From: Planctomycetota bacterium
Lineage (GTDB): Bacteria > Planctomycetota > MHYJ01 > WSZJ01 > JACPWG01
DNA: 64,000 bases
Reading direction: 5' to 3'
NCBI GenBank assembly: GCA_016197205.1
Contig: JACPWG010000051.1
Location: 1 to 64,000, forward strand
Of this stretch, positions 26,116 to 36,200 are shown piece by piece. The first letter of the stretch is position 1, and each line of letters starts with the position of its first letter. The notes below the pieces were generated by a model that was given only the letters and a program-made list of their open reading frames with translations, had not been told where the DNA came from and did not search any database. A program made the translations under genes and the position numbers.

Positions 26116-29100
26116 TCATGCGTTGCCCGGCTCGGGCCACGGGAGCGAGGGTCCGTCGCCGGGGGGTTGCCTCCGGCGGCCCTTGGGCTTCGGCGGGCGG
26201 GAAGCCGGGGTGGCGCCGTGCGGGGCGGGTGGGGCGGCGACCACCTCGGCCGCGGCGCGCTTGCGATTCAGCTCCAGCAAACGCCCGAGGACCTCGTCGC
26301 GCAAGTCGTCCGGCCAGCGGAAGCGATACTTGTTTTTGGCGGGCTTCCTGCCGGGGGAGGTGGTGGTGGAATCGGTTGATTCGTCGTCAGCGTCCGCATC
26401 GGGGAAGTCCTGGAGAAACTCGCAGGTCGGCTGGAGGTCGGTCCAGCCGTAGGCGTCGAGCACGGCGCGGTCCATCGCCGCGTGCGAGTCGCGGAGGCGG
26501 AGGATCTCGGCGTCGGTCTCGTCCGGGTCGTGGAAGCGATTGTAGGTCGCCGTGAGGCCCTGATTGTTCTTCACCATGAGCGCCGCGCGGAAGTCGTAGT
26601 ATGCGCGGCCGGCGGACTCGAGGGTGGCGGAGGACTCCCAGGCGGGGGGGAAGGGGAAGGTCTCGAAGCAGGCCGTCGAAGTGTAGCGTAGGTCTGTTCT
26701 CATCGCTCCGCCCCATCTGTTCGCCCACATCGAATGAGCGGACGACTGGACCACGGCGAATCCAGCGAGTAGATGGATTCGAAAGAGCAGCAGGGTGTTC
26801 GCAAACACGACGCCTTGACCGAGAAAGGCGAAAGCTAGATGCTTTGACAGTTGGGCGACAGCGAGACACCGAGAGTGTTGCCCCAGGTAGGATGTAATCT
26901 CTGGCGCGCGAGTCGCATACAGCCACCATAGTTCTCGTCGATCTCGCTGGGCCACGGTGGCTCTCGCGGGCTGAACAAGTCGCTTCACGCGGTCGTAGGC
27001 CAGCGGGTAGGTTTTCGCCTCGGATTCAGTCTTTTCTCCGAAGTCGATGATGAGGCGATCCGGGTGAAGTTCCGGCGAATTGTTGAACTCGGCTCCTCCA
27101 ATGTACGGCCGGACAATCGCGCAGCTACGCGGATTCGATTCCCGCCATACCTTGACCTCGGACGAATCCACCACGAAGCCCGCACCGAACACGTCGCTGC
27201 CGCGACAGGCAACGCCCCTGTTCTGGACGAGAACATGAGGGGCAAGGATCTTGGTTTCGTCCGGGGTGCGCATTCGAGTCATGATGACAGTGTCCACAAA
27301 CGCGACATTTGCCTCGCCCCCTGGCCACTGGCGTGGAGTGGTCGTAGCATCAGACCTCTGGACATACCCCCCCACCGTCCAGAGACATTTTGAGAGCTCG
27401 CCCGCCGAATCAGCCCCGTGGGCCCGGGTTTTGCTGGGCGTGATTTTTGAAAAGTGTATCACAATTATGCCGCACCCCAGAGGAGCTGTCCTCAGACGGC
27501 AGAAGGGTTTCCGGGTAGCGTGTCCAGAGGTCTGAGCATACTCACCCCCCTGGCCAGCGATCCAGGCGAGACCAGCCCGGAGGCTATCTCCCGCCAGAAT
27601 TGAACTAGTGGTTATGACGCCGACTGCTTTTGCACGGCCGACAAGTTCCGATGCACGCCTAAGAAAAAAGATGGCGAGGTCCACGTTTCCAGACGCTCCG
27701 GGGGAACGAGCGACCAGATAGCCGAGGTAGCTCTGGCCAAGGCGGCTGCTTGTCTTCGTTCCTCCCGAGAAGGGCGGATTACCAACACACGCGTCGAACC
27801 CTCCGTTTTCCCGCGCGAAGACTTCCGGGAACTCGATCTCCCAATGGAAGGGCGGGACCGGTCGGTCCCCCTCACGCAACGGGCGCACCACTCCGTTGAC
27901 CTCGTCGCGCCGGGCGGCGTTCGTAAGCCAGCCCTCAACAGCGATTCGATGCTGCGCAAGCAGCCCCTTCCGCGCCTTGTCCTTCTCCGCGCCGAAGAAC
28001 GCTGCGACCACCGCGTCGCCGATCAGCCGCACATCGGCCAGCGCCGCGTCCGCCTGCCCCAGCAGCTCCGCCATCGACCCTGTCTCGTCCCGCGCCGCGC
28101 AGGCATGAATGCGTCCTCGGAGTTCGACCGCCGCCTTCAGCCGCTCCTCGATCAGCTTCTGCGCCAGCGGCAACTGCTGCTCGGGCGTCCAGTGAAACGC
28201 CGCGATCTGCTTGCGCGTCAGCCCGACCAGCGAGTCTCCGCAGCGCAACGCATGATCCAGGAACGTGAACGGGTGGTCCTTTGCCAACGTCACCAGCCAG
28301 AGCGAGAGCTTGGCCAGGTCCACGGCGAACGGGTTCTTGTCCACGCCGTAGAGGCAGCGCTGGGCGACCAGCCTCCGCGCGTAGAGTTGCGGGTCCTCGT
28401 CCGGCGGGACCTTCGGCATGGCCTTGTGCACAGCCCATGCCCGGAGCAGCGCATCGCCGAGGAAGCGACACGCCTCGACCAGGAAGGCGCCGGACCCCAT
28501 CGCCGGGTCGCAGACTTTAAGGTCGAGGATCTGCTCCGGCCGCGGGCGCGCGCCCAGCCGCTCCAGGATCGGCGTGAGCGTGGTGCGGACGATGGGCTCC
28601 GTGAGCGACCGCGGCGTGTAGTGCGACCCCGACCGCCGTCGCTCCTCGGTCGGCTGCAGGACCATCGCCCCGCTGGGCAGCACTTGCGGCCAACGCGGCG
28701 AGGTCTGCCTGGCCAACCCCGCGGCCAAGTCGTCCACCGTGCACGCCGCCTTCATCGCCTCCACCGCGTCCCCCGAGACGTCACACCCGGCCAGCTTTTT
28801 CAGCGACTTCGCGCGCTCCATGCCGGGCAGGGACAGCACTTCGTTCAGGTTGAGGACCACATGGTCGGGTTTCAAACCGAGCGAGGGTCCCTGTGCCACC
28901 TGGAGCGAGTAGCCCATCATGGCCTCGTAGACCGAGCCGATTTGCTCCACGTCGAGGGTGCGATAGGAGAGCCGTTCCGCGTCGAGGACCAGCAGCTTCT
29001 GGAGCACGCGCCACACCACCCCGTCGGAGATGCGGGGCGGGCTCAGGCGCTCACCGGGGACACGGCGCGCTCCGCGCACGCGCCCTTCCAGGAAGGCGTG

Positions 29101-30234
29101 GGCATCCGGGTCGAAGAGCCGCCCGTGCCGCGCCGGGAGGTGCATGGGCCCGTGTGCGGCGCCATCGTAGAGCAGCCGGAATAGCGTGAGAATTTGGGCC
29201 CAGGCCCCGTACCGCTGTTCCATGAGGTCCGGGTAGCGCCCGGCGTCCTCTCGCAGCCGCTCGAAAAGGCCGGTCACGGAGTAGTTCTCGACGTAGACCT
29301 CCGCGGTCGGAAGCAGCCCGCGCTCCTCCGCGTAGAGCACGAACACCAGCCGCAGAAGCGTGGAGAGCAGTCCGCCGTAGACTTCATCGGGTGCATCCCG
29401 GAGCACCACGGACAGGAGCTTTCCCTGGGTCGCCTCGTTCGCGGCCTGGAAGCCGCGCAGGAGTTCGACGAGCGCGTCGAACACCTGCGCCGCGAGGGCG
29501 GTCGAGACCTCGTTCTGGAACTTTCGGCTGTTCGAGAGCAGGGCGGGGAGGCGCTGGTCCCGGGGCAGGACGAAGAGCCGCTCGGCGCTGAGGAGCATGT
29601 GGAGCGCGGCGAGCATCGAACGCCCGGCGATCTCGGTCATCGCCCGGACGCTGAAGGTGACGTGCCCGGAGGACTCTCCGCGCGGCGCGTAGACCAGGCG
29701 GAGGCTGGTCCCATTGACGAGGAGCCCGATCGGGATTTCGCGCTCCCGCAGCAGCCGTTCGAAGCGCGCCTGGGGCGGGGCGTGCCACTTGTGCTCGCCC
29801 GATGCGTCCGCCTTGTCCAGGTCCGTGCCGACGAGCACAACCTGGATCAAGATCAGCCAACGCTCGGGCTTCTCGGGGTCGCGCAGCGCGAAGGTCGGTG
29901 AAAGCACCTCCTCGAATTCCGGGAGGGATACGTCCAAGTCCGGCGGCAACGGTGTCCCGCCGGGCGCGCCGAGGACGTCACCGTCCTGCCATCCGAAGAC
30001 CTCGCGTGCGAAGGACGGGAAGTCCGTGATGGCCACCCGCTCCGCATCATCGTCGGCATCGTCTCCGCCGATGCGAACGAGGCGCGCGATGCGCTTGAGC
30101 GATTCCTGGACCTCGACGATGTTGCGGTTCGGGTAGACCCCGGAGTGCGCCAGTGCGACTGGGGAGACCACGAGCCCGACCGGCTGGACGAAGCCGAGCC
30201 ATTCCTGGTGAGCATTCGGGGTTGTTGCGTTCAT
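26116..30234 (-). CDS. drmMI: Class 1 DISARM adenine-specific DNA methyltransferase DrmMI
   Basis: A 1372-residue type IIG-like N6-adenine methyltransferase that marks host DNA as self. Residues 1-550 are the DrmMI-type N-terminal region (ERWLILIQVVLVG, LVFVLYAEERGLLP, GSHYTPRSLTEPIV). The SAM motif I is DPAMGSGAFLVEACR (576-590) and the catalytic motif IV is VGNPPFSGG (817-825). A target-recognition region runs from about 870 to 1240 and has much lower G+C (about 26.7-27.6 kb) than the rest; the C-terminal tail is basic and proline-rich. No PD-(D/E)XK motif was seen in the N-terminus, so cleavage is not predicted for this protein. Confidence 0.92.
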   Translation of the reverse strand: MNATTPNAHQEWLGFVQPVGLVVSPVALAHSGVYPNRNIVEVQESLKRIARLVRIGGDDADDDAERVAITDFPSFAREVFGWQDGDVLGAPGGTPLPPDLDVSLPEFEEVLSPTFALRDPEKPERWLILIQVVLVGTDLDKADASGEHKWHAPPQARFERLLREREIPIGLLVNGTSLRLVYAPRGESSGHVTFSVRAMTEIAGRSMLAALHMLLSAERLFVLPRDQRLPALLSNSRKFQNEVSTALAAQVFDALVELLRGFQAANEATQGKLLSVVLRDAPDEVYGGLLSTLLRLVFVLYAEERGLLPTAEVYVENYSVTGLFERLREDAGRYPDLMEQRYGAWAQILTLFRLLYDGAAHGPMHLPARHGRLFDPDAHAFLEGRVRGARRVPGERLSPPRISDGVVWRVLQKLLVLDAERLSYRTLDVEQIGSVYEAMMGYSLQVAQGPSLGLKPDHVVLNLNEVLSLPGMERAKSLKKLAGCDVSGDAVEAMKAACTVDDLAAGLARQTSPRWPQVLPSGAMVLQPTEERRRSGSHYTPRSLTEPIVRTTLTPILERLGARPRPEQILDLKVCDPAMGSGAFLVEACRFLGDALLRAWAVHKAMPKVPPDEDPQLYARRLVAQRCLYGVDKNPFAVDLAKLSLWLVTLAKDHPFTFLDHALRCGDSLVGLTRKQIAAFHWTPEQQLPLAQKLIEERLKAAVELRGRIHACAARDETGSMAELLGQADAALADVRLIGDAVVAAFFGAEKDKARKGLLAQHRIAVEGWLTNAARRDEVNGVVRPLREGDRPVPPFHWEIEFPEVFARENGGFDACVGNPPFSGGTKTSSRLGQSYLGYLVARSPGASGNVDLAIFFLRRASELVGRAKAVGVITTSSILAGDSLRAGLAWIAGQGGEYAQTSGHATRKPFCRLRTAPLGCGIIVIHFSKITPSKTRAHGADSAGELSKCLWTVGGYVQRSDATTTPRQWPGGEANVAFVDTVIMTRMRTPDETKILAPHVLVQNRGVACRGSDVFGAGFVVDSSEVKVWRESNPRSCAIVRPYIGGAEFNNSPELHPDRLIIDFGEKTESEAKTYPLAYDRVKRLVQPARATVAQRDRRELWWLYATRAPEITSYLGQHSRCLAVAQLSKHLAFAFLGQGVVFANTLLLFRIHLLAGFAVVQSSAHSMWANRWGGAMRTDLRYTSTACFETFPFPPAWESSATLESAGRAYYDFRAALMVKNNQGLTATYNRFHDPDETDAEILRLRDSHAAMDRAVLDAYGWTDLQPTCEFLQDFPDADADDESTDSTTTSPGRKPAKNKYRFRWPDDLRDEVLGRLLELNRKRAAAEVVAAPPAPHGATPASRPPKPKGRRRQPPGDGPSLPWPEPGNA

Positions 30235-30315
30235 CGAGGCCGGTGTCCCGCTGGGGTGTTCATGCAGGCGATCCCTCGGGACGTAGATCCTCCCCTGGAT
30301 GTCGCTCTGCTCTCT

Positions 30316-31200
30316 TCACCGCAGGTCTTCCTCCCGCAATTTCGGGGGCAAGAGTTGAATCGGATGGGGATTCGGCTCATGGACAACATACTCAACCACC
30401 GCGGATCCTCCGGCCCGAGGTGATTCTCGAAGTCGGGCGAAGTGAATTCCTGGAAAAACCCGCGGATCCAGCGGTCGAGCGGGGTCGTGGTGAAGGATGC
30501 CCAGGGGGTAGGCGACGAGTCGATCGGCGTCAAACGGCAGTAGAATGATTGCCGATATGGATTGTCGAAGTGACTTGATGGCGTTTGAGCCTTCCTGATC
30601 GAGTTTGAGGAAGGCGGCATGCCGAAGGTCTGTCTCGACTCGCATCGGTCCCGCGGGACCTCCATTCTGGGCTAGAGGAATGACGAAACTGCTTCCTGAC
30701 GTCAGTAGATTCTCGGCACCCCACGGCCCAAGCAGACGGTCTGCGAAGGCATGATCAGATCCAATGATACACACTCCTGGGCCCGGCAGACCCCCCAACT
30801 GACGCGCAGCCCTCGTGAGGTCACTCTTCAGTTGTGGCGTCACATACTCGAACCAGCTAAACCCCTCTGGGGGAGCGTTCGCCATCTTAGAGTTGTTCGT
30901 CACGGCGGATGAATCCAGGTATTTGACCTCAACGAAGAGGTCGGGATGAAGCGCATGGCGCGCATGAAAATCGGGTCCGCCGCGTTCACGGTCCTCGTGA
31001 ATTCTTGGCTCAAGCCCGAATTGGTCGCGGAGAAGCGAAAACACTAGGGCCTCGCATCGAGCGGAACCCGGATTGTCCCTGCATCGTCGCTCGAATTGAC
31101 TCACTAGGTCCGGGCGCTGGAGTTGAACAACCCAACGGTACGCCTCCAATAGATCCTCGCCCGAGGCGTTCGGCACTATGAGCTTGTTCATGGAGGTCAT
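30316..31200 (-). CDS. PD-(D/E)XK nuclease-like protein inside the DISARM locus
   Basis: A 294-residue protein without a name I can give. Its first third fits a PD-(D/E)XK core: Glu50 in RCEALVFSLLRDQFG, Asp77 in RGGPDFHA and Glu91-Val-Lys93 in LFVEVKYLD, the E...D...ExK spacing of restriction-type nucleases. The remainder is mixed alpha/beta with KSDLTRAARQLGG and IILLPFDADRLV. It lies 20 bp after the PIN gene and 81 bp before drmMI, so it is probably co-transcribed with both. Its G+C is visibly lower than the surroundings, suggesting separate acquisition. It is not part of the standard DISARM set. Confidence 0.7.
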   Translation of the reverse strand: MTSMNKLIVPNASGEDLLEAYRWVVQLQRPDLVSQFERRCRDNPGSARCEALVFSLLRDQFGLEPRIHEDRERGGPDFHARHALHPDLFVEVKYLDSSAVTNNSKMANAPPEGFSWFEYVTPQLKSDLTRAARQLGGLPGPGVCIIGSDHAFADRLLGPWGAENLLTSGSSFVIPLAQNGGPAGPMRVETDLRHAAFLKLDQEGSNAIKSLRQSISAIILLPFDADRLVAYPLGILHHDPARPLDPRVFPGIHFARLRESPRAGGSAVVEYVVHEPNPHPIQLLPPKLREEDLR

Positions 31201-31220
31201 TCGCTCCGATTTTGAGTGGA

Positions 31221-31730
31221 TCAGTGAACATCCCCGAAGGACCTGAACCGCATGCGGAACCGCCGCTGCTCCAGCAGGGCCTTCGCAGCGTCCGCCTCCT
31301 CGACGCTCATGAGTCCCGCGCGGATCGCGGCGAGGATCAGATCCGGTGTGGTAAGCACCCGACCGGGACCGAGTCGAGCCTGGGCTTCGGCCGGTAGACG
31401 GCGCCGATCATCCGACGCGATTTTCCATCCATGCTCGCCGGCGATGACCAGGCACGCGGATTCGCCCGGCCCGAGGAATTGGCATAGCTGCGAGTAGTCC
31501 AGCAAGAGGTCGGGTCGTGTGATCCGCTCCACGCGCAGCACCCCCGCTTGGATCGCAGCTTGTAGGGCTGCCCGCTGTGAGGCCTCGTTCACCTCCGCGA
31601 AAACCTGTTCGGGGACGATGAACCGATACCCAGGCAAGCTACAGAGAAGGCCGAGTTTGCCAAGGTGAATGAAATTGATGAGCACGTTCGCGTCCGCGAC
31701 GACGATCTCCTGCACCGGCTGCTCGCTCAC
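31221..31730 (-). CDS. PIN-domain protein coupled to an XRE-ImmA/IrrE gene
   Basis: A 169-residue PIN-like protein: IVVADANVLINFIHLG (first Asp), VPEQVFAEVNE (Glu), GPGESACLVIAGEHGWKIASDDRRR (acidic cluster), the DUF3368-like arrangement. It probably has RNase activity controlled by the upstream gene. GTG 31730 overlaps the stop codon of the XRE-ImmA gene (GTGA). Such pairs of an XRE-metallopeptidase and a PIN protein have been proposed as toxin-antitoxin modules; that role is inferred here. Confidence 0.78.
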   Translation of the reverse strand: MSEQPVQEIVVADANVLINFIHLGKLGLLCSLPGYRFIVPEQVFAEVNEASQRAALQAAIQAGVLRVERITRPDLLLDYSQLCQFLGPGESACLVIAGEHGWKIASDDRRRLPAEAQARLGPGRVLTTPDLILAAIRAGLMSVEEADAAKALLEQRRFRMRFRSFGDVH

Positions 31731-32998
31731 CGATGCTCCTCGGCACGCGGAGGCCGCGCCTCCTCGTCGCTCTCTTCAATGCCCGCTCGATCAAGCAACT
31801 CAAAAACGTCGTCGCGTCGCAGGCCCACCGTCTTTCCGAGATGGATCACTTTCCCCTGGCTGATGAGACCGCGCCGGTAGGCTTCAAGCGCCCGGGCCAT
31901 GACCCGGTGTCGGAATTCGTTCCTCGCTTGCGTGTGGTCGGGTTCATGGAGATCGAGGAGCCGCGCGATCTCGTCCCCGGCGCCCTCCTCGTCACGCGCG
32001 CGGAGCGACTCAAATTCCGCATCGGTAACAAGTCGGAGATTTCGTAAGCGATAGAGAGCAAAAATCCTGCTTGCGGAAAAGTGGTGCGCGAGCAACACCA
32101 CGTCGTAGAGCTTAAGGTCTTGCGAGCCGGGTTCGCTTCGACCCTCGGCAGGCACGACTCCGACTCCGTCGAAGACTTGGGCATGCGTTCGGCTGGCCCT
32201 CCCCTTCCCAAGCTGGGCGACGAATTCACGCACACCCGTCTCGGGCATGAGGAAGGCGGCGGCGAAGCTGTTGGCACGCATTTCGATCAAACTGTCTCGA
32301 TCGGCAGCCCGGCTGATGGTTCCCTGCCGATCGCGGTCGAGCAGGACATGGGCGTACTCGTGGGCGAGGGAGTAGCGTCGTCGCAGCCAATGTTGGCGCT
32401 TGTGAGCGACGACGAAGGCGCCGAGGTGCGGCTCGACCACGGTCAGCCCCGACACTTCTTCGGGAAGCTCCACCAAGCCGACGCGCACGCCCTGGGTGTC
32501 CAACAACTCCGCCATCTCACCCAGGGGCGATGAGCCTAGCCCGAGGCGGCGCCGTTCCTCCGTCGCGATCCTGGCGCCCTGCTCGATCGCCTCCCACCGT
32601 CCGCTCGGGGGTGGCAGACGATAAGTCGCCGGACTCTTCACCTCGCGAGAGATGCCGAGCAGTTGATCCAGATTCGCCAACTCCCGCCCCAGGGCAAGGC
32701 ACTCTCGGACCGCGTCGAGGACCTTTTCCCCGCGGGCACCCTCGGGGTCGGCTCTGAGCAGTGCCACGAGCACGTCCACTTCGCGGAACTGATCCTGCAA
32801 AAATTCCCGCAGGTCGCGTCCATACAGGTACGCGAGACGATCGAGTTCCAGCCCGGAGACCTCTCGGTTTCCGAGCTCGATTTGGGCGATCGTCGAGCGC
32901 GCAACCTCCAACTTCTCCGCGACCGTCTCCTGGGTCATCCCGCACGCCTCGCGGGCGGCCCGCAAGCGACGGGCGATTTCGGCTTGGTCGATGGCCAT
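31727..32998 (-). CDS. XRE-family regulator fused to ImmA/IrrE metallopeptidase
   Basis: A 423-residue protein (COG2856 type). Residues about 8-62 are an XRE helix-turn-helix (IARRLRAAREACGMTQETVA, ARSTIAQIELGNREVSGLEL). A central ImmA/IrrE domain holds the zinc motif SLAHEYAHVLLD with a downstream Glu in EMRANSFAAAFLMP. In characterised relatives the protease cleaves a repressor upon stress or phage signal. ATG 32998 is chosen because upstream sequence reads as promoter; a 17-bp-spaced sigma-70-like promoter lies at 33062-33090. It likely autoregulates and controls the PIN protein, and possibly the nuclease-like gene and drmMI downstream. Confidence 0.88.
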   Translation of the reverse strand: MAIDQAEIARRLRAAREACGMTQETVAEKLEVARSTIAQIELGNREVSGLELDRLAYLYGRDLREFLQDQFREVDVLVALLRADPEGARGEKVLDAVRECLALGRELANLDQLLGISREVKSPATYRLPPPSGRWEAIEQGARIATEERRRLGLGSSPLGEMAELLDTQGVRVGLVELPEEVSGLTVVEPHLGAFVVAHKRQHWLRRRYSLAHEYAHVLLDRDRQGTISRAADRDSLIEMRANSFAAAFLMPETGVREFVAQLGKGRASRTHAQVFDGVGVVPAEGRSEPGSQDLKLYDVVLLAHHFSASRIFALYRLRNLRLVTDAEFESLRARDEEGAGDEIARLLDLHEPDHTQARNEFRHRVMARALEAYRRGLISQGKVIHLGKTVGLRRDDVFELLDRAGIEESDEEARPPRAEEHR

Positions 32999-33061
32999 GG
33001 CCACTACGCCTCCAACTCTGCGGAATTCGGCTCGCCCTCGCGGCGTGCATCGCCATGACCC

Positions 33062-33090
33062 ATGATAGAAAATAGAACAGCAGGCGTCAA
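33062..33090 (-). promoter_or_regulatory. Sigma-70-like promoter of the XRE-ImmA operon
   Basis: On the minus strand TTGACG (33090-33085) is followed by exactly 17 bases and TATCAT (33067-33062), in an A+T-rich patch unlike its surroundings. It lies about 64 bp upstream of the XRE-ImmA start and would drive that gene, the PIN gene, the nuclease-like gene and perhaps drmMI independently of drmD. Confidence 0.65.
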
Positions 33091-33225
33091 GATACGGTTC
33101 ACTTGTTTTTTGAAAAATCCTGAGCGGAGGGAAAAGCAACTCGCCGCAGGCACGGCGGGGGCGCATTGCGCGAGGGCGGGACAGGAGCGTGGGTGCGAGG
33201 AAGTCCGGGGCCGCGGCTGAGCACA

Positions 33226-36200
33226 CTACCCCGACACCGGCCACAAATACACGATCCCGACCGGCTCCACCCGCGTGACCTTCACGACATACACCCCACG
33301 CACGCGCACTGGCTCGTCAACGAGCTCCCGCTCGATCGCCGCCAGCCGCTTCTCCCAGTGGCGCCGGTCCGCCTCGATCTGACGCACCTCGTCCTTGGCG
33401 AAAACCAGCCGAAGCTGGGTGGCGTCGTACCTCGCGATCGAGGCCTCCTGCGTCTGCCGGATGCGCGTGCGCTGCGATTCCAGGATTTCGGTCATGTTCT
33501 TGGCCTCGCGGTCACCGCGAGCCCGCAGCTCGGCCGCTGCCGTGCCCGCGGCCTCCTCGGCACGCGGCGCCAAATGCGGGAGCAGCTCCTCCACGTCGCG
33601 CTCCACCGATTTGCGCAGGCGGGCCTGGACCTCGCTCGGGACCCCCTTCCGCCCCGCCTCCGTCAGGCTCCGCTCCAGCAGGTCGTGCGTCCGATCCTCG
33701 GCCTCGTGGGCGTAGGGGCGGAGCGCCCCCTTCCGGAGGGTCGGCTCGACCCACCGCGCGGTGACAGCCACGAGCTCGTCGTGCAGGCGCGCCGCGCGCT
33801 CGCCATAGAGCGCCAGTCGACCTAGCAGGATCACGCGCGGGATGGAGTCCGTCGTCTGCCCGACGCAGGCCCGCGAAAGGTCGTTGTGGACGAAACCCTG
33901 CGACAGGAACCGCCCGAGCAGCCTCCGTACGACGCGATGTTCCAGATGGAGGTGGACCCGATCGTCATCGAGCGTTCCGGCGTCGCTGAAGACCACCGGC
34001 TGAATCGGGGCCGCCTTCCGCCACTCCAGCAGCTTCTGGTCGCGCTCACGCGCCGGGCGCAGCGTGTCGAGCGTCTCCGCCCAGGTCGGGTCCGCACCGG
34101 AGCGCCGATCCAATGCCGGGAAAGTCCACTGCTCCTGCTTCCCGCCGTCAGGGTCCGGTCGCGGGCGCAGCGGCTCGGCGCCGAGGAGTTCGAGCGAGCA
34201 GGAGAGCGCGTTGCACAGGGCCTCCTTCTGAAGCCCCAAGTGCCTCTCCGATTCCTCCTTCAGCTCGCGTAGCGTGTCGAGCTGTCGTTCCAGCGCCTCT
34301 TGTCGGACGCGGGTGGCCTCCAGTTCCTCCTCCACGGCGCGACGCGTGGCCCTGTCCACTTCGGCCGCCTCGATGTCCCGGATCAAGGTCTGGGTCTGCC
34401 GGTGGCGGATTCCCCTTTCCAGCATGGCGGCCAGCCTTCCCTCCAGGACGGGGCCGAGGCTCCCCAGCTCCAGCGCGATCGTTTTGGTCTTCTTGATCAG
34501 TGCGGCCAGAACCGGGTCCTCGGGGCGCTGGCGAAAAACAAAGTAGTGACAGCGCACCTCAGGCGAACGCTGGAGCTTCCGATCGATGCGGCCGTTGCGC
34601 TGCTCGATCCGCGCGGGATTCCACGGCACGTCGAAGTGGAAGAGATCGGCGCAGTAGTTCTGGAGGTTGACGCCCTCGCGCGCCGCGTCCGTGGCGATCA
34701 GGATGCGCAGAGGGTGCCTGGCCGGGTCGCCGTTGAAGGCGCGCTTGATTTCCTCGCGCTTCTTCTCGTCCATGCCACCCTGGCCGTGGAAGGTCTCAAT
34801 CCGCCGCTCGGCGTCGTCCGAGCCGGCGATCGCGGCGCGGAGCTGGTCTTCGAGGTAGCGCTTGGTGTCCACGTACTCCGTGAAGATGAGCAGGCGGCGG
34901 TTGTTCCAGGCGGGCGCCGTGCCGGGTCGTGCGCTCTTTCCGGACGGCAGCAGGCCGGGGCACATGTGCTCGGCGATCCAGTCGACCAGGATGCGCACGC
35001 GCGGGTCGGGAAGGTCGCGCGCGGCTTCGGCGAGGTCGAGCATGTCCCCCAGGAGCTTCAACTCCTTGCCATGCGATCCCTTTCCGCCTTCCTCGGCGAA
35101 AGCGACCGTGCTCTCGTGCGTCGTGGCTACGAGCTGCCGGTCCTCCTCGGTCTCCAATTCCGCGTCCGAAAGTTCCGAGTGCGCGTCGTCCGCTCCCGGT
35201 GCTTGTTGGAGTGCCCAGACCTCCTCCGACCGGCGGGCGAAGGGCCTGACGGAGAGCCCGGCGCCTGCCAGGTGGCGCTCGACCGCCTGCCGATGAACGC
35301 GCAGGGTGCGGGCGAAGGCGCGGATCGAGGAGAGCAGCCGTTTCTGGAGCGTCGTGTGGAGCAAGCCGGCCGCGCGCTGGGCCGACTTCGCGGCGGACCC
35401 CAGGCGCCCTTCCCGCAGGTCGATGTACTCCTGCAACAGGCGCGAGAGGCGCAGCTCCGGGGCGTCAAGCGGGAGTCCGTCGATGTCGAGCTGCACCACC
35501 TGGCGTTCCGGGAAGCCGCCCACGCGCGTGCGCAGGTCCTCTTTGAGACGGCGGACCATGACGGCGTCGAGCAGCTTGGCGCCCCTGACGGGAACGCCCC
35601 GGCAGAAGCGCTGCGGATCGAGGATCTCCAGGAGCGCGGCGAAGCTGTTCGAGTGGCCGTTGTGCGGGGTGGCGGAGAGGAAGAGGCGGTGCTCGAAGCG
35701 CGGCGCAAGCTCGCGGACGATGCGCGTGAACTGCGAGTCGATGGCGTACTTCGAGGCGCTCGCGGGGGCGGCGTTGTGCGCTTCGTCGAGAATGAGGATG
35801 GCGCCGGCCGGGAAGTCGCCAAGCCAGTCGCGGAGAGGGGCGGCGTAGTCTTCGTCACGGAGGAGGGCGTGGGAAATGATGAAGCGCGTGTGCGTGGTCC
35901 AGGGGTTGATGCCGTAACCGCGTTCGCGGCGACGGGCGAGCACGTACTCGCGGTCATAGACGACAAACGTCAATCCGAACCGGCGCTCCAGTTCGTCGCG
36001 CCACTGGAGCACAATGGACGGGGGGCAGGCGACGACCATGCGGCGGACCTTTTGGCGGAGGAGGAGCTCGCGCAGGATGAGGCCCGCCTCGATGGTCTTC
36101 CCGAGGCCCACGTCGTCGGCGATGAAGAGATTGACGCGCGGCAGGAGCAGGGCCTTGCGCAGCGGCTCGAGCTGGTAGGCCATGACCTCGATGCCCGCCC

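Noticed and set aside
27440..27560. Possible frameshift in drmMI, where an alternative frame reads LPGNPSAV as in the expected WPG-x-AAV block
   Set aside because: The alternative frame meets a stop at once and the main frame stays open for another 450 codons; the region is a divergent target-recognition domain.
32999..33244. Longer N-terminus for the XRE-ImmA protein starting at 33244
   Set aside because: The extra 82 codons overlap the end of drmD and the promoter, have no regulator-like sequence, and ATG 32998 gives the family-typical start.
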